This document shows positions 33,601 through 44,637 of a stretch of 64,000 nt of DNA, piece after piece (position 1 is the stretch's first letter; every line of letters begins with the position of its first letter). The notes beneath the pieces were generated by a model that was given only the letters and a program-made list of their open reading frames with translations, did not search any database and was not told the DNA's origin. The stretch lies in contig CATIUR010000001.1 of assembly GCA_949592205.1 (NCBI GenBank), forward strand, positions 14,895,501 to 14,959,500, read 5' to 3'. This DNA comes from Helichrysum umbraculigerum (lineage: Eukaryota > Streptophyta > Magnoliopsida > Asterales > Asteraceae). The translations under genes were made by a program, and so were the position numbers.

Positions 33601-34226
33601 GGACAAGATCAGAGCAATGGTAGAAGTTGCAGAACCTAAAGTGCCAATTGCTGTACATTTTCCTATCATTGATTGGTACTTCATACGATGAAAAGATGAA
33701 GAAATGGCTCAAAATTGTGAGAGCTGGTAACTCAGAGGAAAGGTTTCTATCCTTCTACAGGTGTGTTAAAAAGCTTTCCAGAGATGATCTGGATGATATG
33801 TGGGATATAGCCATGAGAAAATATCAGAATGCTAAGAAATACAGTAATGAAGAGAGGGTCTATAACTATCTTTCAATCCTGTATGAAATGGATGCTGAAA
33901 ATGACTTCTACAAAGATAAAACACGCGCAAAAGTATGGATCTGCCACTCTCACAATGGAGTTCATGTGGTGCAGCTTCAAAGTAGTGTATTTGCATATTT
34001 CTTCATTGGCACAGAATATCCATGGAATGTTGGCCAGTTAGACTCTATGCTCAAATTGAATATCAAATGTGATGATCTGGATACAGCTGCTTCTTTGATT
34101 CATGAAGTTCAGAACTATTATAAGAAGGCTCTTAAAAGGCATGCTGCTGAAAGTGAAGAAATCAGAAAGAAAAGAACTGAAGAAATCAGAAGGAGCTTCA
34201 AGAAGAATCTGTATAAGAAAACTTGA
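30606..34226 (+). pseudogene. Element C third ORF, broken
   Basis: ATG 30606 (MASSSSSETLA) is in the same position as in element B. TGA at 30723-30725, then open 30726-33419. The N-terminal block matches A and B (FW, GKVIKIS, FCPHWKYLIHTL, SQKRTSFDQFSS, MYPRFLQHIF). Next come Lys-rich and acidic parts, a Thr/Ser-rich stretch over motif copies (32470-32660) and Lys/Glu coiled coils. After frameshifts and stops at 33415-33700 the C-terminal block continues at about 33670-34226, with WICHSHNGVHVVQLQSS matching WRYFARAGVHMVVFNNG in B, and a basic tail. Function unknown. Confidence 0.7.
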
Positions 34227-34249
34227 TTCTGTTAATGGAAAGATCAAGT

Positions 34250-34261
34250 TTAGCGGGAGAT
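34250..34261 (+). promoter_or_regulatory. Polypurine tract of element C
   Basis: TTTAGCGGGAGA plus T directly before the LTR start TGTTGGG; one base different from the element B tract. Confidence 0.8.
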
Positions 34262-34955
34262 TGTTGGGTCAGAATGTCTACTGATGCAAAATTGGAAATT
34301 AATCTAAGTATGGTTAATACTGCTGGAATTATTTGTTAATACTGCTAGCTTTGGTTTCTACCGTTGGTTGAAGTTTACGCTGCTGCAGTCATTACAACTG
34401 GTGGACTACTCTAAGTTTCCACCGTCAAGTCATCTGAAGTTAATACCGCTAGTCTAGTTTACATGGTTTCCACTGCTGGTGCAGATAGCAGCGGAAACAA
34501 TGCCTAGTGGATCTGTCAGACTTGCACGTGTAGTGAATAGTAATTACAAACCATGTATAGCAGAAATACAGATATAGAGTTAGATTAGTTTCCAAACTTT
34601 AATGAGGATAACTTGTAAAAGAAAACTCTAATAATATAATAGAGTTTTCTTATTTTCAAAGGTATGGTATGCATATTAGTTGGTGTACTGAGTTTTGATA
34701 AATGAATGGCTCATCATCTTCATTGTAAGCAGCATCTTCAAGGTTTCTCTTTGTAACCCTGGTACAAGTGTAGTGTATCCGTATTATTATCATCAATAAT
34801 AATATTGAAGCTTTGGTTGTCAAATTATTTCTTGTTGTTTATTTTGATATGATTAAACCTTCCTTGTTAACAAGTGTTATTCCGCAAACTTCTTGTTAAT
34901 ACTTCAAAGCTTTTAGTTAGCTAAATCTTGATATTGTTCAAGTCTGGGATTCACA
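34262..34955 (+). repeat. 3' LTR of element C (about 694 bp)
   Basis: Begins TGTTGGGTC and ends at GGGATTCACA, comparable to GGGATCATCA in B. U3 has motif copies (ACTGCTGG, ACTGCTAGC, ACCGTCAAG, ACCGCTAGT, CACTGCTGG) between 34319 and 34485. There is no 5' partner in the window, so the exact end rests on similarity to B and on the adjoining exon. Confidence 0.75.
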
Positions 34956-35132
34956 TCTGTAAACCTCCTTAGTATCATCTTTTACGATGACATTTTCATC
35001 ATAGAAGTTGTTGGTGGCTGATTTTATTATATCTATATCTTTGGAAACTAAGCTATCGGAATATTTATTCATAGACATGACAGTGAAGGCTTGATATTTA
35101 TGCGGATCAAGTGAAGACAGGCGAGTGATACA
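34956..35132 (-). pseudogene. Fragment of a receptor-like kinase exon
   Basis: Read on the minus strand the frame contains VSKDIDIIKSATNNF, then a YDENVI-type segment and KEVYR, which resembles the start of a plant receptor-like kinase domain (..I..ATNNF..ENLIG..G.VY..). The glycine loop is not conserved. The frame ends abruptly at VYR where element C's LTR begins, so C probably inserted into this exon. On the other side it meets the TRIM-like element. It is the only sign of a host gene here. Confidence 0.45.
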
Positions 35133-35303
35133 TGTAGAAACTAATGACGACTTTATTGAATAATGAATTCGATTACAAAGCTTGATTAAAACTGAATACA
35201 TAGAGGTGCTTAAATACTAAAACAAACAAACCCTAAATGTTAAACGGGCTTTAACTAAACAAAACAAATGTGGGCCTATAGGAGATGGACTATTATGCTA
35301 ACA
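35133..35303 (-). repeat. 3' LTR of the TRIM-like element
   Basis: Matches 36064-36233 over its full length with a handful of differences (for example GTAGAAAC against GTAAAAC at the edge). Confidence 0.75.
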
Positions 35304-36050
35304 TCAAAACGAAGAAAACGAATGTGAAACCAAGCCAATCCAATGCAAAACCAAATCCAATACGATGTGGAACCAATGCCAATGCGAAACCAATGCCAAT
35401 GTGAAGCCAGAACTATTCCAATGCGAGTCGAACCAAACAAGTATCAATGCAAAACCAAAACAAACTGAACAGAAGCCAAATACTTAAACTAAACAAAGCA
35501 AACTAATATTTTGGATAAAATAGCGCCAACCAAGAGCTGATAAACCGAACCAAACGAAACCAAACATCATCCAAAAAATTCAGCAAACTAACAGGTACTT
35601 CAAAAATTTATATCTCCCAAACGACACATCCAATCATAAATCCGAACAGTCAAATCTTGGAACTATGTGTTAGGAACCTACAGTCCAAAAATCATTACGA
35701 TCCAACGGCTAACGAATTCGGTACACCAATTCTTCTAAAGCTGCGCAGAAAGTGACGAACGGAAACTGCAGCAACTTTGACTAATTTCTGGAAGTTTATC
35801 GATACTCAGAAGAAATCTGAACGGTCAAAAGCTAAATCAATGTGTCTAGAACCTAGAGTACGAATTTGAGGATGATCCAATGGCTAACGAATCTCAGATC
35901 ATAATTATCCTACAGCTGCACAGATTACTAAAAATTCCAAAACTAAAACAACGAAAAACGAACGAGCTCAAACCTAAACGGGATCCCTCCGGATCGCCAA
36001 CAATCAGTCGACGACCGGAGGATAATCAACTCACGAAGACTTGTACCTAA

Positions 36051-36063
36051 AGCTCTGATACCA
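36051..36063 (-). promoter_or_regulatory. Primer binding site of the TRIM-like element
   Basis: TGGTATCAGAGCT on the minus strand, directly adjoining the LTR; complementary to initiator-Met tRNA. Confidence 0.8.
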
Positions 36064-36233
36064 TGTAAAACTAATGACGACTTTATTGAATAATGAATTC
36101 GATTACAAAGCTTGATTAAAACTGTATACATAGAGGTGCTTAAATACTAAAACTAAAAAACCCTAAATGTTAAACGGGCTTTAACTAAACAATACAATTG
36201 TGGACCTATAGGAGATGGACTATTATGCTAACA
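36064..36233 (-). repeat. 5' LTR of the TRIM-like element
   Basis: Minus strand: starts TGTTAGCATAATAGTCC and ends TTAGTTTTACA next to the PBS. Confidence 0.75.
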
Positions 36234-36479
36234 TAATATTATGCTAAACAAAACCAATCTGTCACACCCCGTCTAAAGCGGAAACAACGGGGTACAACTA
36301 TGACATGATCATAACACACCATTATAAATAACTCTATATGAAATATAAAGATCAATGTGTCATGATGTCATTAACACGAATAGAGGTTCGTGCCAAGCAT
36401 ACATTCCAACAATGAATCGAAGTCTTACAAATAATCAATAAGTGTGTTCAACAAAGTTAAGGTAAAACACGTCTTTCTA
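36234..36479. other. Fragment of an unidentified element
   Basis: Contains TGTCACACCCCGTCT at about 36260, a start typical of some gypsy LTRs in composites, but no partner copy is in the window. No coding sequence seen. It is the insertion target of element H1. Confidence 0.35.
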
Positions 36480-38362
36480 TGTAACATCCTATTTTCGTAA
36501 GTTCTGAATTTTATTATATGGAAATATAAATATATGTGTTATATTAATTGAATATGTGTATTTATAGGTATATGTATATGTAATATTACTTGACCTTGTA
36601 AATATATAAATACATATATTATACATAGATATATATGTAGTAGATAGTAATATAAATTTAAGGAATGAAATGGAAATTTTGTAAGTAGTGGGTCTGTCCA
36701 GACAGGAATTGCGACGCGACAAGGGGAGGATCGCGACGCGATTTGCTCGTTCACAGAAACAGAATTAAAACCTCTAGCAACTTCCAGATTAGATTAAAAC
36801 CAAAAATAACATCAAAACTTCGACCAGAGCTTGAAAAATGGCGATTTCATGAAATTACAAGTTATTGTTCTCATTATTAAGCCTAAGAGCATCATAGTGG
36901 ACTCCAAATCACTCCTCTAGCTAATTACAAGGTATGAATCACTAGTTCATTGTAAAATCAGATTAGGGTTTGATTATTTTGTAAAACCTAAGTATTGATA
37001 TTTATTATATGATTAAATTAGTAATGTATAAGTGTTGTACCAATGATAGATAGATATATTATGATGTTGTTATGATGAAAGTAAGTTAGGGCCTAGAATT
37101 AGTAAACCCTAAGTTCATAGAAATTGATAAAGGATTGAATTAATGTTAAATAAGTAATTTATACATGTTAAAAGTCTTTATATGATTCTGAAATTCTTAT
37201 AAAAGTAAAGAGAAGGAAGTGTAAATGTTTTGGTAAAAGTATATGCATATGAACATTGGTCTTAGAAAAGAAAGATGATTGTATATTATGGAATATTATG
37301 ATTGTAAGGGTATATAAGACCAATATCTATGTATATATAATTAAATGGTGAGAATTGATCATACATGATTATGAAGAATTTGTATAAGCGAATAAAGCGT
37401 ATTATTATGTGCAAAGTGTAATTTGTGTTATGTGATTAGGTGTTAAAGAAGTTGGAAAGAATACAAGTGAATTAATTGTGCATTCGCAAGGTAAGTCTCG
37501 ATTTACATGATCATGGGTTAGGAATGGTTTTGGCCATTTGCTAACGGTTTGGTGCGGGTAATGGTTGCGGCCATAGGCTCATGTGATTGCTAGTAGTATA
37601 CGACTAGCATGGGTGGTTAAGGATCCTTAGCTAAAATTATTATTAATGACATGTGATTGTATTTCGTTACATACTAAGAGTTTCTCTTACGGTTGTTTAA
37701 TTTCTCATTTTTAGGTGAAGCTAGTGGTTCAAATGGCGATTTGGGCAAGAAAACCGTTTGAATTAGAGGTGGATCATAGCTTTTGGGTAATTAACTCGTT
37801 TCCTTGAAATCATGCTCCTGAAACCAAAGCCCCATTACTTTTGTTAAAATTATGGTTTATGTTGTTTTAAGTATATAAACTTGTTTTGTAAGTTTGGAAG
37901 GATGTATTAGTACTTGGAAATATGTAAATGGCGCAAGACATGATGGTGTAACTAAACTACTTGTACATGTCAACAATTTTGGTTTTTAAATGTTGACGTG
38001 GGAAGAATGTTATGTGATTTTGATCCAAGGTGTTTAATGGGTCATGTAATTTTAGAAGAGAATTTGATTTAGACTCTTTTGTAAAGTGATTTACTTGTGT
38101 TGTGGAAATTAACTTGTGTACAGATTTTGATTAGAATTAGTTGCAGATTTTACCATTTATGCAGTTTTGGTCAGGTTGTGCAAACAGTCTGTACACGTTC
38201 TATTCAGGCTATGATCGCGGCGCGATCCTTAAAGATTGCGACGCGATTATGTTCGCACATTGCAACGCCATTGTTCTATATTGCGGCGCGATTTTAGTCA
38301 CAGAATTAACAAATATATTTTAAAAACTAAAATAAATACACGAAAATTATTGGGGTGTTTCA
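36480..38362 (+). repeat. 5' LTR of H1 (1883 bp)
   Basis: TGTAACATCC .. GGGTGTTTCA. Contains GCGACGCGAT-type palindromic units at 36710-36745 and 38213-38300 (about six). No coding sequence. It is 44 bp shorter than the middle LTR, mainly through loss of two of these units. Confidence 0.9.
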
Positions 38363-38365
38363 AGT

Positions 38366-38377
38366 TGGTATCAGAGT
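38366..38377 (+). promoter_or_regulatory. Primer binding site of H1
   Basis: TGGTATCAGAG follows the LTR end after a few bases; Met-tRNA type, with a diverged 3' part (TATCGG). Confidence 0.8.
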
Positions 38378-38750
38378 ATCGGTTTATTGGATTCGAGTAT
38401 CCACCATTAGGAGGGTACTTGAACTTAGACCAATGTAGTTATGATTGAGCATGATAGGTGTTATTGCTATTATTTGATATTGTGATCCGGTTAATATATT
38501 GCTTAAATTTCTGAATCAAGATGTCACGTGGGCACTTAGTATACATATGAATGTGGTATGATAATTAATGCGCCTGGCTAAATGCAGAAATTATCATATG
38601 ACATTTTATGGAACCTTTGAAACTACGAGACGCTAAGATGATGAAGTTATAGTGATTGTTAAATGTTATTTGATGTATATTATAAGTAAAGTAGATTTGT
38701 AAAGATTTAAACTGTTATATTAAATATTGATATCTACTTTCAGTATAACG

Positions 38751-39977
38751 ATGACTGAGGAACAACAGGCTGACCAAACAGGAGAATGTCACGAAAGAAT
38801 TGATTCTCCTGCTCGGGAAGCCAAAATCTCTTTAGCCGACTTACGAACTATCATTTCTGAAGAAGTGGGATGTGTTCAAGAAGCGACCCTTTCGTCATTG
38901 TTAAATCAAATCTCTGAAACCGTTCAGGAAGTTGTAATGTCAGAATTTCGAAGAAGAGACTTAGCAAGGGAAGAAGAAGAACCTCCTCGAGTTGTACCAC
39001 CTGTTGTACTTCCTCTCGATGAAAACAACAGATTCAGTTATAAAGATTTCTCGGCCTGTAATCCCCCATAATATCATGGTGAAATGGATCCGATAAAGTG
39101 CTACCGATGGATTTCCGAGGTGGAAGGAGCGTTTGCTACCACTGAATGTCCAGAAAGATTAAAGGTTCGTTTTGCTGCAAATCTTATAAGATCGGGTGCT
39201 AAGGGTTGATGGGAAGTACAGTGTAGTACTTTGGGTGATGAAGCTATTAAGCAACTGACATGGAGTGATTTCAGACGAATGTTTCAAAATGCCTATTCTC
39301 AAGAATCAGAATTGAATAGGATTCGTAGGGAGTTCCTTTCTATGGAACAAACTACCGAATCTGTTAATGAATTAGTAGGTGTTTTCCTGGATCAAGCTCG
39401 TTTTTACCCTGAGTATATGTCCAATCCAAAGATGCTCATGGGCCATTTTCATAATGTTTTGAAGAAAGAGATCCGACAGTTCATAATTCCAAAGAGATGT
39501 AATAGCTTTGAAGAAATGGTAGACAAGGCCAGATTTCATGAACTTGAGTTGCTACGTGATGCTTCAAAATGAAAAGCTGAAACCACTTCTACTCCTTCCA
39601 AGAAGCCGAGGACTGGTGATAGTTCTAAATCAGAGGAAAGACGAGGACCACCGCCTCCTGAGTGTAAAACCTGTCAAAAAAGGCATTCTAGAATCTGTCG
39701 CTTTAAACCTCCTACTTGTTATAAATGTAAACAGGAAGGTCATCTTAGTAGTAATTGTCCTAATCCACTTCGAGTTTGCTATAACTGTTACAAGCCTGGT
39801 CATATAAGGGCTGAGTGTCCTGATTAAAAGACTCAGTCCGGTCCTTTTATTCCTCGAGCTAATGTGGAGAGAAAGCCAAATGAACCACCAAGATCCAGAC
39901 CTCGTTCTTTTCAAATTACTGCTGATGAAGCTCAAAAGGCTTCTGATGTATTGACAGGTACTTTTCTTGTAAACTAG
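38751..39977 (+). pseudogene. gag: H1 gag, broken
   Basis: Starts MTEEQQADQTGE. A retrotransposon gag core lies at 39084-39560 (YRWISEVEGAF, FRRMFQNAYSQ). A zinc-binding region with CKTCQKRH is followed by CYKCKQEGHLSSNC and CYNCYKPGHIRAEC (about 39715-39815). Stops: TAA 39069-39071, TGA 39207-39209 (private; TGG in H2), TGA 39570-39572, TAA 39825-39827, TAG 39975-39977. All except 39207 also occur in H2. Confidence 0.9.
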
Positions 39978-42900
39978 AAACCAGCATATATATTATTGAC
40001 TCTGGTGCTTCGAGATCCTTTATATCTGAAAGATTCTGTCAAAACTTCTTGATTCCTCTCACAAAGTTAGACACTCCTTTAGATGTTGAAGTTGCTGATA
40101 ATAGGATTATATGTGTTGTAAATGTTTTTTGTGGGTGTCAGCTTGAAATCAGTAATGAAATATTTTTCATAAATCTGATTCCTATGCATATGGGCGAGTT
40201 TGACGTTGTAGTAGGCATGGATTGGTTAGGTCAACACCGAGCCATTATTCAATGTGAGAAAAAGATTATTCGAGTCAGCTCGCCTAGTGGTAAAATAGTT
40301 GATATATATGGTGAAAAGAGGAAATCTTCTTTATCTATCTGTACATATGCTCGTGCTAAACGTCATTTGCTACATGGCTGTCACATCTTTTTGGCACATT
40401 TGGTAGATACTCAGAAATCAGTTCCTAAATTGGAAGATATTCCTGTAGTAAATGAGTTTTCAGATGTATTTCCCGACGAGCTACCGGGTATTCCACCCGA
40501 TAGGCAAGTTGAATTTCGCATTGATTTGGTACCTGGAGCCACTCCTATCGCCAAAACTCCCTATAGACTTGCCCCCTCAGAAATGCAAAAGTTGATGAAA
40601 CAATTGCTGGAATTACTGGATAAGGGTTTCATTCGCCCAAGTAGTTCGCCATAGGGAGCTCCAGTACTCTTTGTTAAAAAGAAAGATGGCACGATGAGGA
40701 TGTGTATTGACTATAGAGAATTGAACAAAGTAACCATCAAAAATAGGTATCCTTTACCTAGGATTGATGACTTGTTCGATCAGTTGTAGGGTGCTAGTTA
40801 TTTCTCCAAAATTGATTTACGTTCAGGCTATCACCAATTGAAGGTTCGTGAGGAAGACAACTCTAAGACTGCTTTCAGAACCAGATATGGGCATTATGAA
40901 TTTGTGGTAATGCCTTTTGGCCTGACAAATGATCCAGCCGCTTTTATGGATCTTATGAATTGGGTATGTCGACCATTACTTGATAGGTCTGTAATTGTAT
41001 TCATTGACGATATTCTTATTTATTCAAAGTCAGCTAGTGAGCATGAATTTCATCTAAGGCAAATGTTGCAAATTTTGAGAATTGAAAAGCTTTATGCTAA
41101 ATTCTCAAAGTGTGAGTTCTGGCTTCGAGAGGTTCAATTTCTGGGGCTCGTGATTAATGATCAAGGTATTAAAGTTGATACTGCTAAGATTGAAGCAATG
41201 ATGAAATGCGAACCTCCAACAACACCTACTGAAGTCAGAAGTTTCTTGGGTCTTGCCGGTTACTACAGACGTTTTATCCAAGATTTTTCAAAGATTGCTA
41301 CTCCTCTCACTAAACTCACCAGAAAGAATGTTAAGTTTGAATGGAATGAGCAAGCTGATCAAGCTTTCCATATTCTTAAACAACAGCTTAGCCAGGCACC
41401 TTCTTAGTACTTCCTGATGATACTGAAGATATGCTGGTTTTCTGTGACGCTTCATATAATGGTTTAGGCTGTGTTCTGATGCAACGTGGTAAAGTAATTG
41501 CTTATGCATCACGACAGCTTAAGGATCATGAAAAGAATTATCCAACTCATGATCTTGAGTTGGCGGCGGTTGTTTTTGCCTTGAAACTTTGGAGGCATTA
41601 TCTTTATGGCGTAAAGTGTACTATTTACACTGATCATAAAAGTCTCAAATACTTTTTCGATCAGCGGGATTTAAATATGAGGCAGCGACGTTGGCTTGAG
41701 TTGGTAAAAGACTACGATTGTGAAATTCTTTATCATCCTGGAAAAGCTAACGTTGTTGCTGATACGCTTAGTCGGAAAGCCATTCAGCCGCCTTTGGTTG
41801 TCAAATCTCTTAGAATCACTGTTGTTCCTGATTTATTAGAGCAAATAAAGAGTGCACAATTAGAAGCTTGGCAAAAAGGCGACTTTAAAACAGAACGCAT
41901 CAAAGGTCAAGTTCAAAATTTTGTTGATGACTTTCGTGGGTTAAAGACAAGATATGGAAGAATTTGGATTCCTAACTCAATCGAGTAAAAGAAGCTGTTG
42001 CTTGATGAAGCTCATAAATCCAGATATTCTATTCACCCTGGTGCTACGAATTTTTACCATAATCTAAAATCAAACTTCTGGTGGCCAGGTATGAAGAGAG
42101 AAATTATAAAATATGTCGAAAAATGCTTAACTTGCTTACAGGTAAAAGCTGAACATCAGAAACCATATGGTAAATTACAACCATTAGATATACCTGTTTG
42201 GAAGTGGGAGCATATCACAATGGATTTCATCACCAAATTGCCTAAAACGCAACGCCAACATGATGCAATTTGGGTGATTGTGGATCGTCTAACAAAAAGT
42301 GCCTTGTTCTTACCAATTAAGGAAACTTTCTCTTCAAAAGCTCTTGCAGATTTGTTTATACGTGAAGTGGTAGCCCGTCATGGTACTCCTGTATCTATTG
42401 TCTCCGATAGAGATACTAGATTTACCTCACGATTTTGGACGAAATTGCAGGAAGATATGGGTACTCGTGTTAATTTTAGCACCGCCAATCACCCTCAAAC
42501 TGACGGCCAGAGTGAAAGAACGATCCAAACTCTAGAAGACATGTTAAGGGCGTGTGTTATTGATTTTGGTGCTCGCTGGGATTCACATTTGCCATTGGTG
42601 GAATTTTCTTATAATAACAGCTATCACTCGAGTATTAAAATGCCACCTTATGAAATGCTTTATGGAAGGAAATGCAGAACTCCTCTTTGCTGGGGAGAAA
42701 TCGGACAGAGAGAATTGGGAAGCACTGATATTGTTCAATTGACTACTGAAAAGATTAATCAAGTCAGAGAACGGTTAAAAGCTGCCCAAGATAGTCAAAA
42801 GTCATATGCTGATAACAGAAGGCGTTCGATAGAATTTCAGGTTGGTGACAAAGTGATGTTGAAAGTGACTTCCTAGAAAGGAATAATTCGATTCAGAAAG

Positions 42901-43216
42901 CGAGGCAAATTGGGTCCACGATTTATTGGTCCTTTCAAAATCCTTGCTAGAGTCGGAAATGTAGCTTACCGCCTTGAGCTACCCGACAAATTAGCGAGAA
43001 CTCATAATACATTCCACATGTCATTTCTTCAAAAATAACTAGTTGATGAATCTGCGTATATTCCATTGGAATTAATTGAAATTAACCATCAGTTGAATTA
43101 TGTTGAACAACCTATCTCTATTCTCGACGAAAAAGCTACTAAACTGAGGAACAAGGAATTGAGAATGTTCAAAGTCCAACGGAAGCATCGAAAAGGTTCT
43201 GAAATCACGTGGGAAC
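39978..43216 (+). pseudogene. pol: H1 pol: protease, RT, RNase H, integrase, broken
   Basis: A one-base loss near 39990 shifts into the protease (IDSGASRSFI). RT begins about 40430 (DVFPDELPGIPPDR, RMCIDYRELNK, MPFGLTN, FIDDILIYSKS), followed by RNase H (FCDASYNGLGCVLMQ, TDHKSLKYFFDQ) and integrase (HPGATNFYHNLK, CLTCLQVKAEH, SDRDTRFTS, HPQTDGQSERTIQTLED). Stops at 40652-40654, 40787-40789, 41986-41988, 42874-42876 and 43036-43038; frameshift near 41404. In the tail, element E is inserted inside the chromodomain-like segment KVQRKHRKGSEITWE. Confidence 0.9.
43212..43216. repeat. Target site duplication of solo LTR E, left copy (GGAAC)
   Basis: GGAAC precedes TGATATCGCG and is repeated at 52955-52959. 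H2 has the uninterrupted site (GGGAACCAGAAG at about 59819). Confidence 0.95.
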
Positions 43217-44385
43217 TGATATCGCGTAAAAAGTCACGTTTTTACTACCGATATCTCTCTCATTCTGGAACGATTCTTGGAAAATTAACTCGAATATAGC
43301 ACAACTCAGTAACATTATGCCAAGAAGGTCAAAACGAGGTTGCACGATAAAAATCAAGTAAAACGGATGTGAAACGAGATTCCACACACGTTTGAAGATT
43401 CAAGGCATAAAAACGAGATTTCAAGACCAAAGTGCCCTTCACCAACATCCATTATTTCCAAGATGTTCATTTTCAAAGTTCGGATCCAACAGAAGAAGAA
43501 TCAACTGAAACGGGTAAAAATTGAAGATTTCGCTCCCGCTGGAAGATCCAAATGATCCATATGCAATATCTGGAGCTAGGAACCTCATTTTAGGGAATAT
43601 CCTATGTCAAAATCTTCGTTTTTGAATTACGAATCCAACAAAAAAAGAATCAACTCAAACGGACGTATAACGAAGAAAACACGCACGAATCAAGAAACGA
43701 AGCAACAAACCGCGCAACGGGGCGGGGTTGTAACACCCCCAAATTTTGTTGTGCGGAAGCATTTTAGTTTAAGTACTGGGGTGTCACAATAATAAAGCAT
43801 GCATACGTATCAGAGCTTATGATTACAACAGAACAATATATAATAAGATGCCAAAAGTTATTAATTACAAAGTTTACGATTCCCCGAATCGTATAAGTTA
43901 AAAGTAATAAGTTTACAAAAGTAGATTTCTGAAATATGACAAAACAGTTTCAGTTATACTAGAGAAATCCATGTGTTTTTCCAAAAATGTTGGCATCCTA
44001 AAGCTTCAAGGGTCGCCTAATTCTCCATGTGTGTTGGCGATCTTACATGCGCAGCTAATTCCCTGAAAAACATAGTAAAAGTCAACAACTAGGTTGAGTG
44101 AATCCACAGGTTTTATTGTACAATGTTGTGTTCAAGTTTTGTAGTCTCATTTGTTGGACCAAATACGTTCATAAATAGTAATTGCCATAATAGTCTAGTA
44201 ATGTTTGGTGAAACGTCATCCAAAGTATAAATTTAGTGGGTTGTTCGTCCAAAAGTTTCAGTTTACGTGGGATGTTGCCCATAAATAGTTGTGTTGGGAC
44301 GTTACCCAAAATACGGTTCATGTGGGATGTTGCCCGAAAATAGTTGTGTTGGGACGTTACCCAAATCATATGTTTGAAAGCGTAT

Positions 44386-44637
44386 TGCTGGTCGTTCTCC
44401 AGTAGTTTTAAAGTTTGAGTCGGTCGTTCTCCGACTAGTTACCAAATGTACCGGTCGTTCTCCGGTAAGATGCCAAGTTAGCACCGGTCGTTCTCCGGTG
44501 AGATACATTGTTAGTACCGGTCGTTCTCCGGTAAGATATACTGTTAGTACCGGTCGTTCTCCGGTAAGATACCATGTCAGTGTCGGTCGTTCTCCGACAA
44601 GTTACCAATATGTACCGGTCGTTCTCCGGTAAGATAC
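44386..44637. repeat. Array of eight covarying hairpin units in the 3' LTR of G
   Basis: Eight units at 31-33 bp spacing, each with the constant loop TCGTTCT between complementary arms: CTGG/CCAG, AGTCGG/CCGACT, TACCGG/CCGGTA (four times), CACCGG/CCGGTG, TGTCGG/CCGACA. Changes in one arm are matched in the other. Further stem-like units, such as TTGGG/CCCAA around ACGTTA, precede it at 44207-44355. Confidence 0.9.

Larger units (their letters stand above)
14610..34955 (+). mobile_element. Element C: degenerate Sirevirus-type copia element, 5' end lost, split by element B
   Basis: Left part 14610-15577 is integrase; right part 27506-34955 is pol, a spacer with a small ORF, a third ORF, PPT and 3' LTR. 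Removing B (with one copy of its ATCTT duplication) joins the two in the right order. Homology to B begins at about 14611, exactly next to the LTR edge of F, so LTR, gag and the first part of pol are missing. Many stops and frameshifts. Its 3' LTR ends inside a kinase-like exon. Confidence 0.85.
35133..36233 (-). mobile_element. TRIM-like miniature LTR element (about 1.1 kb)
   Basis: Two direct repeats of about 170 bp (35133-35303 and 36064-36233) with TG..CA ends flank about 760 bp. On the minus strand the right copy ends ..TTTTACA and is followed without a gap by TGGTATCAGAGCT (36063-36051), a Met-tRNA PBS. No coding capacity. I do not see a good PPT, and the flanking five bases (ATACA left, TAATA right) do not match, so the TSD is lost or the element is recombined. 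The interior contains repeated CCAATGC / AAACCAA units (about 35330-35420). Confidence 0.7.

Noticed and set aside
36489..36754. Minus-strand frames repeated at 53103 and 59968
   Set aside because: They are copies of the same AT-rich stretch of the H LTR, not conserved proteins.
44386..44637. Regularly spaced repeats resembling a CRISPR array
   Set aside because: The repeats are palindromic with varying arms, the sequence between loops is similar among units, there are no cas genes, and they lie inside a plant LTR present in two copies.
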